Positions 42,744 through 50,496 of a stretch of DNA of 50,682 bases are shown in pieces. The stretch covers positions 1-50,682 of the forward strand of contig JAXJXV010000009.1 in assembly GCA_036307305.1 (NCBI GenBank), given 5' to 3'. How positions within the stretch are numbered: position 1 is the stretch's first letter; every line of letters starts with the position of its first letter. The stretch comes from SIG607 sp036307305. Lineage in GTDB: Bacteria > Bacillota > Clostridia > Oscillospirales > Acutalibacteraceae. The position numbers were made by a program, and so were the translations under genes. The notes under the pieces are model-generated. The model did not search any database, was not told the DNA's origin, and saw nothing but the letters and a program-made list of their open reading frames with translations.

Positions 42744-43440
42744 TTTGTTTAGCGTTTAATTCTCTTTCTGCCTGAGGCAGACGAAGATATATAGGCAAAA
42801 GCTGTTCGGGGGTTGTAAAATTACCCTCGTTATAGCTTTCAAAACCTGCCAGAGCTACGCCTACGCCGTTTTGATAGCGAAAGGCTTCATCAGATAAAAC
42901 GACGTTTTTCTTGTCCTGTACAGCGCTGTAGAAAATGGCGGCGCCGTCACCTGCAATTATGATAGGACAGGAAACTCTGCTTTTCTTTATCTCATTTGCA
43001 AATTCCTCTATTTTAACAGCCCTGTCCTCACACAGCCGCTTTATTTTACCGTTTTTAACTCTGAACAAAGCACCGTATACCTGTTTGCATCTTGCATCCA
43101 TAACGGCGCAGACAAGGGCATCTCTGTCCCTGAAATTCTGAGCGATTGCATAGAGTGTGGAAACGGCAATACAGGGAGAATTTTTAATTATTGCCATACC
43201 CTTTATGGCGGAAATACCGATTCTTACCCCCGTGAACGAGCCGGGACCTGCCGAAATTGCATAGGCGTCAATGTCCTCTATAGAGGTTTTTGAATTTTTG
43301 AGCAAATCGCATACCATAGGCATAAGGGTCTGCGAATGTGTCAAGTTAACGTTAATAAATGACGAGGCAATTATTTTGCCGTCCTGTGAGATTGCACAGG
43401 AAGCAGATTTTGCAGAGCAGTCTACCGATAAAAGCTTCAC
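42661..43440 (-). CDS. tsaB: tRNA threonylcarbamoyladenosine protein TsaB, C-terminus altered by an inserted element
   Basis: 259 residues. With TsaD and TsaE it makes the t6A modification of tRNA position 37. LLSVDCSAKSASCAI and AISAGPGSFTGVRIGISAIKG are the ASKHA-fold motifs; PIYLRLPQAERE is the usual C-terminal end. The last 25 residues (QTRIIRTC onward) and the stop codon are encoded by the inverted-repeat element at 42468-42743, so they are not ancestral. The GTG/ATG start overlaps tsaE by four bases (ATGA). Function is probably kept because the added tail follows the conserved core. Confidence 0.93.
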   Translation of the reverse strand: MKLLSVDCSAKSASCAISQDGKIIASSFINVNLTHSQTLMPMVCDLLKNSKTSIEDIDAYAISAGPGSFTGVRIGISAIKGMAIIKNSPCIAVSTLYAIAQNFRDRDALVCAVMDARCKQVYGALFRVKNGKIKRLCEDRAVKIEEFANEIKKSRVSCPIIIAGDGAAIFYSAVQDKKNVVLSDEAFRYQNGVGVALAGFESYNEGNFTTPEQLLPIYLRLPQAERELNAKQNKQTRIIRTCLKRHSFGTFRFVITRRR

Positions 43441-43862
43441 TGATAACCGCCTCCCTCAATAGTAATTTTTCTGCTGTTTTCGCTTAGCTTTTCCAGTGTT
43501 ATATAAATGGTACCGTCATCAAGGGCAGACTCAATATTTTCACTCCACTCAACAGCAATAACACCCTTTTCTTCCATATAATCGAAGAAACCGCAGGAAT
43601 CAAGGTCCTCCCAGCTTTCAATTCTGAACATATCAAAATGGAAAAGGGGCAGTCTGCCGCCTCGATACTCATTAACGATAGCGAAGGTGGGAGAATTTAC
43701 CGCACCGCTAAAGCCCAGTCCTTTTGCAAGAGCGCGGGTGAAATGAGTTTTGCCCATACCCATACCGCCGCGAAAGGCAATAACCTCACCGCCAGTAAGC
43801 GTTTTGGAAAAATCAATAGCAAATTTTTCAGTATCAAGAGGTGAATTTGATATAAACTCCAT
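43437..43862 (-). CDS. tsaE: tRNA threonylcarbamoyladenosine ATPase TsaE
   Basis: 141 residues, family length. It drives the TsaB-TsaD cycle by ATP hydrolysis. The Walker A is FRGGMGMGKTHFTRALAKGLG, followed by NSPTFAIVNEYRG and HFDMFRIESWEDLDSCGF, which supply the family's conserved acid residues, and the DEWSE-like VIAVEWSENIE. GAAAGGAGC precedes the ATG. It is the first gene of tsaE-tsaB-rpiB. Confidence 0.96.
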   Translation of the reverse strand: MEFISNSPLDTEKFAIDFSKTLTGGEVIAFRGGMGMGKTHFTRALAKGLGFSGAVNSPTFAIVNEYRGGRLPLFHFDMFRIESWEDLDSCGFFDYMEEKGVIAVEWSENIESALDDGTIYITLEKLSENSRKITIEGGGYQ

Positions 43863-43894
43863 AATAAAACGCTCCTTTCGGTGAATTCTATATT

Positions 43895-43928
43895 ATTATA
43901 ACATCATAAATATTTAGTTGCAACTAAA
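43895..43928 (-). promoter_or_regulatory. tsaE promoter overlapped by a 16-bp palindrome (operator candidate)
   Basis: On the minus strand TTGCAA (43923-43918), a 17-base spacer and TATAAT (43900-43895). The -35 box is the centre of a perfect palindrome TTTAGTTGCAACTAAA (43913-43928), which also lies nine bases upstream of the rodA -35 box. A dimeric regulator bound there would block tsaE and could influence the divergent rodA-like gene. Confidence 0.65.
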
Positions 43929-43936
43929 ATATATAG

Positions 43937-43965
43937 TTGAAAAAGAAAGAAATTTATTATAAAAT
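43937..43965 (+). promoter_or_regulatory. promoter for the RodA/FtsW gene
   Basis: TTGAAA (43937-43942), a 17-base spacer and TAAAAT (43960-43965), followed by GGAAGTGA before the ATG at 43995. Confidence 0.68.
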
Positions 43966-43994
43966 ATAAATATAGGTCGAAAGGAAGTGAAGAT

Positions 43995-45137
43995 ATGAGA
44001 GGAATATGGGCGCGTATTGCCGACTATATCCGTGAGGTTGATAAGATTATGTTCCTTTTGTGTCTTGTTACCACCTCTTTTGGCTGTATGGCGGTTTTTT
44101 CTGCTACCCATTATACAGGCAGCTCCAAGCAGTTTATAATGCAGGTGGCGGCTATGGTTATCGGTACAGGCGCCGCTGTATTTATTTCCCTTTTTGATTT
44201 TGAAATTTTTCTTAAATGGTGGTACGTTTTTGCGGCTATAGGTCTTGTGCCTGTGCTTCTTACCTTCGTTATCGGCGTTGGTCCTGCGGGTACCGACGAT
44301 AAAGCGTGGCTTGACCTTGGTTTTTCAACCTTTCAGCCTTCTGAGCTTATGAAAACCTGTTTTATTATAACCTTTGCTATGCATCTTACCAAGGTCAAAG
44401 ATAAAATAAATAAAATGCGGTACCTTATACCTGTGTGTTTTCACGGCGCATTGCCCGTTGCTCTTATACATTTTCAGGGTGACGACGGTACGGCGCTTGT
44501 GTTTGCCGTTATGGTTATATGTATGATGTGGGCAGCAGGGGTGCATATTAAATATTTTATAATACTTATTTGCGCGTTGATTGTTGCGGCTCCGATTATT
44601 TATTTCTTCGTAATGAATCCCGACCAACAGGCGCGTATACAGAATATGTTTGATATTGAGGCTGACCTGCAGGGTACGGGTTGGCAGCAGTGGCGCGGAA
44701 GAACTGCCCTTGCAGGCGGCGGTATGTGGGGACAGGGCTTTCTGAAGGGAAGTCTTACGCAAATGGGCAAGGCAGGTGTGCCTGAGGGATATAACGACTT
44801 TATATTCGTTACCATTGGGGAGGAGCTTGGCTTCGTTGGCGCATTTATTGCAGTCCTGTTGCTTTGTTCCGTATGTCTGAGAGCCTTGTTCGTTGCAAAG
44901 CTGACTAACAATTTCGCAGGAAAGCTTATATGCGTAGGTTTCTTCGGCTGGATGATGGCTCAGGTAGTAATTAATCTCGGAATGTGTCTTTCCATACTTC
45001 CCGTAATAGGTATTACTCTGCCGTTTTTCTCGGCGGGCGGTACGTCACTGTCCTGTCTGTATATGGGTGTGGGACTGGTACTCAGCGTTTATATGCACCG
45101 CAATTCCCGAACGGTGTATCTCCATGAACTGAAGTAG
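43995..45137 (+). CDS. SEDS-family peptidoglycan glycosyltransferase (RodA/FtsW/SpoVE)
   Basis: 380 residues with about ten membrane helices. SEDS proteins polymerise lipid II and work with a class B penicillin-binding protein. ATHYTGSSKQFIMQ, DDKAWLDLGFSTFQPSELMK and the C-terminal PVIGITLPFFSAGGTSL are the family core; the Asp of the large extracellular loop region (HFQGDDGTALVF) is the expected catalytic position. RodA is the likelier subtype because of the PSELMK context and length, but FtsW and SpoVE cannot be excluded. It is monocistronic and convergent to tyrS. Confidence 0.9.
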   Translation: MRGIWARIADYIREVDKIMFLLCLVTTSFGCMAVFSATHYTGSSKQFIMQVAAMVIGTGAAVFISLFDFEIFLKWWYVFAAIGLVPVLLTFVIGVGPAGTDDKAWLDLGFSTFQPSELMKTCFIITFAMHLTKVKDKINKMRYLIPVCFHGALPVALIHFQGDDGTALVFAVMVICMMWAAGVHIKYFIILICALIVAAPIIYFFVMNPDQQARIQNMFDIEADLQGTGWQQWRGRTALAGGGMWGQGFLKGSLTQMGKAGVPEGYNDFIFVTIGEELGFVGAFIAVLLLCSVCLRALFVAKLTNNFAGKLICVGFFGWMMAQVVINLGMCLSILPVIGITLPFFSAGGTSLSCLYMGVGLVLSVYMHRNSRTVYLHELK

Positions 45138-45180
45138 GCAATAAGGGTTATTGCGTTCCCGTAAAGATATAGCGTAACTA

Positions 45181-45212
45181 AAAGGGCGGACTTTGATGTC
45201 CGCCCTTTTTTA
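45181..45212. terminator. bidirectional terminator between the RodA-like gene and tyrS
   Basis: AAAGGGCGGAC, loop TTTGAT, GTCCGCCCTTT plus a T-run. It is a member of the GGGNGGAC palindrome family. A smaller hairpin GCAATAA/TTATTGC lies just upstream at 45138-45154. Confidence 0.88.
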
Positions 45213-45240
45213 TATTAATTGAGATAATTCTCCCGTAAGC

Positions 45241-46461
45241 TTATAAGCTTACTTTCATAAATTTCTTCTTGCCCTTTTGAATAAGAAGACCTGCTTTAAC
45301 CTGTTCTTTTGTATAGAAGGTTGCAGGAACGGTAACCTTTTCTTCGTTTACAGATACGCCGCCCTGAGTTACCAAAGTTCTTGCTTCACTCTTTGAAGCG
45401 CAGAGTCCGCTTTTTACCATAATGTCAAGGATACCGATACCGTTTTCACCAAAATCCTCTTCAGAGAGAACGTATGAAGGGATATCGGCAGAATCCTTAC
45501 CGCCTGCAAACATATTTCTTGCGGCGGTAAGAGCCTTATTAGCCTCCTCCTCACCGTGAACGAGCTTTGTAAGCTCAAAAGCGAGAATCTCCTTAGCCTT
45601 GTTAAGCTCACTGCCCTCCCATTTATCCATCTCGTCAATCTGTTCAAGAGGCAAGAAGGTGAGCATACGGATACATTTAAGTACGTCGTTATCCCCAACG
45701 TTTCTCCAATACTGGAAGAAATCGTAGGGAGGAGTTTTATTGGGGTCGAGCCATACGGCGTTACCTGCGGTTTTGCCCATCTTTTTGCCCTGACTGTCGG
45801 TAAGGAGAGTTATGGTCATAGCGTGAGCGTCCTTACCAAGCTTTCTTCTTATAAGCTCGGTACCGCCAAGCATATTACTCCACTGGTCGTCACCGCCGAA
45901 CTGCATATTACAGCCGTAGTTCTGGAAAAGATGATAGAAGTCGTAGCTCTGCATAATCATATAGTTAAACTCAAGGAAGGAAAGACCCTTTTCCATTCTC
46001 TGCTTATAACATTCAGCTCTCAGCATATTGTTTACAGAGAAACAGGCGCCGACCTCTCTGAGCATATCAACGTAATTAAGATTTAACAGCCAGTCGGCGT
46101 TATTTACCATTGTAGCCTTGCCCTCGCCGAACTCAATAAAGCGTTCCATCTGACGCTTGAAGCACTCGGCGTTATGGTCGATATCCTCTTTTGTAAGCAT
46201 TTTTCTCATATCGGTTCTGCCTGAGGGGTCGCCTATCATAGTAGTTCCCCCGCCAATAAGAGCAACAGGCTTATTTCCAGCCATTTGCAAACGCTTCATA
46301 AGGGTAAGCGCCATAAAGTGACCTGCCGTAAGGCTGTCTGCAGTACAGTCAAAGCCGATATAGAACTTTGCCTGTCCGCTGTTTACCATTTTTCTGATTT
46401 CGTCTTCGTTTGTTACCTGTGCAATAAGTCCTCTTGCAACAAGCTCTTCATAAATTCCCAT
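45241..46461 (-). CDS. tyrS: tyrosyl-tRNA synthetase
   Basis: 406 residues from the ATG at 46461, preceded by GGAGG; five extra in-frame residues upstream are rejected because they cover that ribosome site. It charges tRNA-Tyr. FYIGFDCTADSLTAGHFMAL holds the HIGH-type motif, GGDDQWSNMLGG is the tyrosine site, and KKMGKTAGNA is the KMSKS-type loop. The C-terminal S4 RNA-binding domain (SKSEARTLVTQGGVSVN) is present. It is controlled by a T-box leader. Confidence 0.97.
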   Translation of the reverse strand: MGIYEELVARGLIAQVTNEDEIRKMVNSGQAKFYIGFDCTADSLTAGHFMALTLMKRLQMAGNKPVALIGGGTTMIGDPSGRTDMRKMLTKEDIDHNAECFKRQMERFIEFGEGKATMVNNADWLLNLNYVDMLREVGACFSVNNMLRAECYKQRMEKGLSFLEFNYMIMQSYDFYHLFQNYGCNMQFGGDDQWSNMLGGTELIRRKLGKDAHAMTITLLTDSQGKKMGKTAGNAVWLDPNKTPPYDFFQYWRNVGDNDVLKCIRMLTFLPLEQIDEMDKWEGSELNKAKEILAFELTKLVHGEEEANKALTAARNMFAGGKDSADIPSYVLSEEDFGENGIGILDIMVKSGLCASKSEARTLVTQGGVSVNEEKVTVPATFYTKEQVKAGLLIQKGKKKFMKVSL

Positions 46462-46479
46462 TTTTCTGTCCTCCAAAAT

Positions 46480-46722
46480 AAAAAATCTCTGTCAGCAGAA
46501 CTGACAGAGGGCGAATTTTTCGCGGTACCACCTCTATTTATACGCTTTTCGCAAAGCGTACCTCGGTGTGTCGTTGACACAATGCTGTAACGGGCATAAC
46601 TCGGCGCAAGGCGGCTGTTCGAAATGTATTCGCAAATATCCCTGCAGTCCGTTACACCAACCCGAACCTCTCTGAAGCCCAAGATAATTACTACTTGTTT
46701 TCGGTCATAGCCTTTGGTTATC
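46480..46722 (-). ncRNA. T-box riboswitch of tyrS
   Basis: The T-box AGGTGGTACCGCG lies at 46521-46533 (minus strand). The terminator stem CTCTGTCAG/CTGACAGAG spans 46487-46509, followed by a T-run on the minus strand. The stem I region has AGAGAGGTTCGGGTTGGTG, and the specifier loop GCGAA-TAC-A puts the Tyr codon TAC at 46628-46626. It should read when uncharged tRNA-Tyr accumulates. Confidence 0.93.
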
Positions 46723-46728
46723 CTCTAA

Positions 46729-46757
46729 ATTATATTATATTTACTATTTTTTGTCAA
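46729..46757 (-). promoter_or_regulatory. promoter for the tyrS leader
   Basis: On the minus strand TTGACA (46757-46752), a 17-base spacer and TATAAT (46734-46729): full consensus. Confidence 0.85.
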
Positions 46758-46765
46758 CCATAATA

Positions 46766-46794
46766 TTGAACAGAGTTTCTTTTTATGGTATAAT
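46766..46794 (+). promoter_or_regulatory. promoter for the ABC exporter-citrate synthase operon
   Basis: TTGAAC (46766-46771), a 17-base spacer and TATAAT (46789-46794), divergent from the tyrS promoter nine bases away. Confidence 0.75.
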
Positions 46795-46818
46795 TGTTTA
46801 AGTTAGGACGGTGCAAAA

Positions 46819-48534
46819 ATGCTTAAAAGATTTATTTCCTATTACAAACCCCATAAAAAGCTGTTTATTGCCGATATGATTGCCTCTCTGCTTATTTCGG
46901 CAATAGGTATGGTTTATCCTGTTATAACTAATATTATGCTTAATACCCTTATTCCCGAAAGAAAGTATAAGCTTATAATTATTTCGGGCTGTGCAGTGCT
47001 GACTCTTTACGTGCTGAGAATGTTGCTCAGATATTTCGTTCAGTATTACGGACATCTTGTTGGTACCCGTATGCAAGCGCAAATGCGCAGAGATATGTTC
47101 CGCCATTTACAGAGTCTGCCTTATTCCTATTTTGATAATAATGAAACGGGACAGATTCTCTCCCGTATTATAAACGACCTTTTCGACGTGGTTGAACTTG
47201 CCCATCACGGCCCTGAAAATCTTATTATAAGCTCTATTACGGTAATCGGCTCATTTATTTATCTTTGCACACTGAGTATCCCTCTTACCCTTATTATTTT
47301 CGTCTGCGTTCCGTTTCTGCTTATAATTTCTTCTTATTTCCGCAAAAAGATGAGAGACGCCTTTAAGGAAAGACGTGTTACTACGGCAGGAATTAACGCC
47401 GCTACCGAAAGCAGTATTACGGGTATTCGTGTTACAAAAGCTTTTGCCAACAACCAAAAGGAATACGAAAAATTCGAAAAAAACAATAATCTTTTCGTTA
47501 AAGCCTGTCACAAGTCCTATAAGGCTATGGGACAGTATCATTCGGCTTCCACCTTTATAACCGACGTTTTCAACGTTGTAATTATAATTGCAGGTGGACT
47601 TTATCTGTATGCAGGTAAGATTTCCTTTGGCGATTATTCAACCTTTATTATATCGGTAAATCTATTTATTAACCCCGTTACTCAGCTTATCGGCTTTATG
47701 GAGCAGTATCAGAACGGTGTTTCTGGTTTTAGCCGTTTCATTGAAATTATGGAGGAGGCTCCCGAAAAGGAAAACGAAAACGCCAGACCTATTGAAAACG
47801 TAAAGGGGGATATTTCCTTTAAGAACGTAAGCTTTGCTTACAAAAACACCGACGGCGAAGTGCTTAACGACGTTTCTCTTGATATAAAGGCAGGGGAAAA
47901 GTTGGCGCTTGTAGGTCATTCGGGCGGTGGTAAAACCACAATATGCCACCTTATTCCTAACTTTTATAGGGTGGACAGCGGGGAAATTACCGTTGACGGA
48001 ATAAACATAAACGATATAACCTTTGAAAGTCTTAGAAAAAATATTGGTATAGTGCAACAGGACGTGTTTTTGTTCTCAGGCACCATAAGGGATAATATTA
48101 TGTACGGCAGACTTGACGCCGATGAAGAAGAAATGATTGAGGCGGCAAAAAGAGCCAATATCCACGACTACGTTATGACACTTGAAAAGGGATATGATAC
48201 CGAAATAGGCGAACGGGGTGTAAGACTATCAGGGGGACAGAAGCAGAGACTGAGTATCGCAAGAGTTTTCCTTAAAAATCCCGCTATACTTATTCTTGAC
48301 GAGGCTACAAGCGCCCTTGACAACACCACTGAAATACTTATACAGGAAGCTCTTGACGAGCTATGCAAGGGCAGAACCACCATTGTGGTTGCCCACCGTC
48401 TTTCCACCATTCGCACAGCCGATACGATAGCGGTGGTAGATAACGGCGAAATCAAAGAAAAAGGTACACACGAACAGCTTATCAATCAAAACGGAATATA
48501 TAAGGATTTATATTCATTACAGTTCAGAAATTAA
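46819..48534 (+). CDS. ABC exporter, fused membrane and ATPase domains (MsbA/LmrA type)
   Basis: 571 residues. Six membrane helices in the first 320 residues form one half-transporter; the second half is the nucleotide-binding domain with Walker A GHSGGGKTT, Q-loop IVQQDVFLFSG, signature LSGGQKQR, Walker B ILILDEATSALD and H-loop VAHRLS. It works as a homodimer or a heterodimer; no second ABC gene is adjacent, so a homodimer is likely. Substrate (lipid, drug or peptide) is unknown. A citrate synthase follows 11 bases later in the same operon, an unexpected pairing. Confidence 0.93.
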   Translation: MLKRFISYYKPHKKLFIADMIASLLISAIGMVYPVITNIMLNTLIPERKYKLIIISGCAVLTLYVLRMLLRYFVQYYGHLVGTRMQAQMRRDMFRHLQSLPYSYFDNNETGQILSRIINDLFDVVELAHHGPENLIISSITVIGSFIYLCTLSIPLTLIIFVCVPFLLIISSYFRKKMRDAFKERRVTTAGINAATESSITGIRVTKAFANNQKEYEKFEKNNNLFVKACHKSYKAMGQYHSASTFITDVFNVVIIIAGGLYLYAGKISFGDYSTFIISVNLFINPVTQLIGFMEQYQNGVSGFSRFIEIMEEAPEKENENARPIENVKGDISFKNVSFAYKNTDGEVLNDVSLDIKAGEKLALVGHSGGGKTTICHLIPNFYRVDSGEITVDGININDITFESLRKNIGIVQQDVFLFSGTIRDNIMYGRLDADEEEMIEAAKRANIHDYVMTLEKGYDTEIGERGVRLSGGQKQRLSIARVFLKNPAILILDEATSALDNTTEILIQEALDELCKGRTTIVVAHRLSTIRTADTIAVVDNGEIKEKGTHEQLINQNGIYKDLYSLQFRN

Positions 48535-48545
48535 AGGAGAAAACA

Positions 48546-49928
48546 ATGCCACTAAAGAAAACCATTAAAGATTTTTCAGCTATAAGCGATACTATCACAA
48601 AATACTCAGAGCTTTGTGTAAAGGACTGTCACATAAGACCTGAAATGTATATTGAGCATAAGGTAAACCGAGGACTTCGCGATTTAAACGGTAAGGGCGT
48701 TATAACGGGACTCACCGAAATATCAGAAATCAATTCCCGTAAAATCGTTGACGGGCAGGAGGTTCTTATTCCGGGTGAGCTTTTCTACAGAGGCTATCCC
48801 ATTGAAGAGCTTGTAGAGGGCTTTGTCAAGGATAACCGCTTCGGATTTGAAGAAACTATTTATCTTATTTTGTTTGGTGAGCTTCCTGCGAAGGAGGATT
48901 TAGCGCAATTCAACACCGTTTTATCGGGCTACAGAAGTCTGCCTAACTCTTTCGTCAGGGATATTATAATGAAAGCTCCTTCCAACGATATGATGAATTC
49001 ACTTGCAAGAAGCGTTCTAACCCTTTATTCCTATGACGCCGACCCCAATAATACGTCGGTACCTAACGTGTTGCGCCAGTGCCTACAGCTTATCGCTACC
49101 TTCCCAATGCTCAGCGTTTACAGTTATCATTCCTATAACTATTACATTCGCAATAATAACAGCTTTTTTATACACAATCCCGACCCCAATTTATCAACTG
49201 CAGAAAATATTCTGCATATGCTTAGAATTGACAGTAAATACACCCCTCTTGAAGCAAAGCTTCTTGACCTTGCCCTTGTGCTTCACGCTGAGCATGGCGG
49301 CGGTAACAACTCTACCTTTACTACTCACGTGGTTTCCTCATCAGGCACCGATACCTATTCGGCTATTGCGGCAGCGCTCGGTTCGCTTAAAGGTCCAAAG
49401 CACGGCGGCGCAAATATTAAGGTTTGCACTATGTTTGAGGATATTAAGAAAAACGTAAAGAACTGGGAAGACAGACAAGAGGTTTTCGAGTATCTTAAAA
49501 AGCTTTTAAGAAAGGAAGCGGGTGACCGTTCGGGACTTATTTACGGTATGGGACACGCAGTTTATTCTGTCAGCGACCCAAGAGCCGCTATTCTTAAAAA
49601 CTACGTTAAAAGCCTTTCCGAAGAAAAAGGACTTGATAAAGAATACGGTCTTTATACCCTTGTGGAAGAACTTGCTCCCAAGGCTATTGCAGAGGAAAGA
49701 AAAATTTACAAAGGCGTTTCAGCAAATATCGACTTTTACAGCGGCTTTGTTTATGATATGTTAAATCTCCCTCATGAGCTTTATACTCCTCTTTTCGCCA
49801 TTGCGAGAATCGTAGGCTGGAGCGCTCACCGACTGGAAGAGCTTATAAATGCAGGTAAGATAATCCGTCCTGCATATATAGCCGTTCAGCCAAGGAGAGA
49901 GTATGTAGAATTAGGGAATAGGGATTAG
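48546..49928 (+). CDS. gltA: citrate/2-methylcitrate synthase, C-terminus encoded in a heptamer repeat
   Basis: 460 residues, the larger clostridial citrate synthase type. It condenses acetyl-CoA with oxaloacetate. EHGGGNNSTFTTHVV and KGPKHGGAN hold one catalytic His, YGMGHAVYSVSDPRA the second, and SANIDFYSGFVYDML the catalytic Asp. AAAGGAG precedes the ATG. The last five residues (LGNRD) and the TAG stop are read from a GGGAATA/GGGATTA tract; relatives usually end in a different short tail such as YVPLSER. Because the repeat unit is seven bases, a change in copy number would shift the frame. Only the extreme C-terminus is affected, so activity is likely kept. Confidence 0.93.
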   Translation: MPLKKTIKDFSAISDTITKYSELCVKDCHIRPEMYIEHKVNRGLRDLNGKGVITGLTEISEINSRKIVDGQEVLIPGELFYRGYPIEELVEGFVKDNRFGFEETIYLILFGELPAKEDLAQFNTVLSGYRSLPNSFVRDIIMKAPSNDMMNSLARSVLTLYSYDADPNNTSVPNVLRQCLQLIATFPMLSVYSYHSYNYYIRNNNSFFIHNPDPNLSTAENILHMLRIDSKYTPLEAKLLDLALVLHAEHGGGNNSTFTTHVVSSSGTDTYSAIAAALGSLKGPKHGGANIKVCTMFEDIKKNVKNWEDRQEVFEYLKKLLRKEAGDRSGLIYGMGHAVYSVSDPRAAILKNYVKSLSEEKGLDKEYGLYTLVEELAPKAIAEERKIYKGVSANIDFYSGFVYDMLNLPHELYTPLFAIARIVGWSAHRLEELINAGKIIRPAYIAVQPRREYVELGNRD

Positions 49929-49953
49929 GGAATACACCGTAGCCATAAAGATT
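49910..49953. repeat. heptamer tract copy 5 plus inverted composite module
   Basis: ATTAGGG, AATAGGG, ATTAGGG, AATACAC (49910-49937) followed by CCGTAGCCATAAAGATTAT. Read on the minus strand, the latter is ATAATCTTTATGGCTACGG, matching ATAATCTCTACGGCTACTG at 8162. It ends the citrate synthase gene. Confidence 0.65.
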
Positions 49954-49968
49954 ATATTGTATATTAGT

Positions 49969-50000
49969 ACGGGCGGACATTAAAGTCCGCCCGTTTTTTT
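49969..50000. terminator. bidirectional terminator between gltA and the XRE gene
   Basis: ACGGGCGGAC, loop ATTAAA, GTCCGCCCGT then a run of T. Another GGGNGGAC family member at convergent gene ends. Confidence 0.9.
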
Positions 50001-50007
50001 GTACTCA

Positions 50008-50319
50008 TTATTTTTTTATTAATCCTTTTATAAGAGTGGAAAGGGTATCTAACTGCTTATCATCAAGCAATTTTAAATCATTAATTATATCCTTTAACTT
50101 AGCAGGATTATTGGATTGAATGTCAAAAAATTCACTTTCACTGATACCTAAATAATCACATATATAGAAAACGCCAGGCAAAGACGGTAACATTTTTCCC
50201 GATTCAATATTGTTAATATATCCTGCATTTTGACCTATTGCAAGACTCATTTCTCTGGCTGATACGTTTTTATTTTGTCTAAGCTGTGCTAATCGTAAAG
50301 CAAAATCTTTTTCTTCCAT
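50008..50319 (-). CDS. XRE-family helix-turn-helix repressor
   Basis: 103 residues from the ATG at 50319, preceded by AGGTGG. A Cro/CI-type HTH covers residues 8-65: LAQLRQNKNVSAREMSLAIGQNAGYINNIESGKMLPSLPG. The C-terminal ~35 residues (DIINDLKLLDDKQLDTLSTLIKGLIKK) form a likely dimer helix. It is divergent from the SLOG-type gene and separated by a promoter with a symmetric pair of arms. I infer it regulates that gene and itself. It could be of mobile origin, but no integrase is in view. Confidence 0.88.
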   Translation of the reverse strand: MEEKDFALRLAQLRQNKNVSAREMSLAIGQNAGYINNIESGKMLPSLPGVFYICDYLGISESEFFDIQSNNPAKLKDIINDLKLLDDKQLDTLSTLIKGLIKK

Positions 50320-50381
50320 AATCCACACCACCTGTATAATATTTTAACCCATACACATGGCGATATTATTGGTTTAAAAAT

Positions 50382-50457
50382 GTTAAAAGTGTTGATATAT
50401 GTGTTTATAAATGTTATAATTAACAAATCAACGGTAATAAACCTATAACACTTTTAC
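50382..50457 (+). promoter_or_regulatory. promoter and paired operator-like arms before the SLOG-type gene
   Basis: TTGATA (50392-50397), a 17-base spacer and TATAAT (50415-50420) point rightward. GTTAAAAGTGTT (50382-50393) and AACACTTTTAC (50447-50457) are inverted arms that flank the promoter; the left arm overlaps the -35 box. This is the layout of a repressor bound at two sites, probably the neighbouring XRE protein. Confidence 0.6.
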
Positions 50458-50496
50458 AAATTATAACTCAATAATTAATATCAAGGAGGAATTAAT

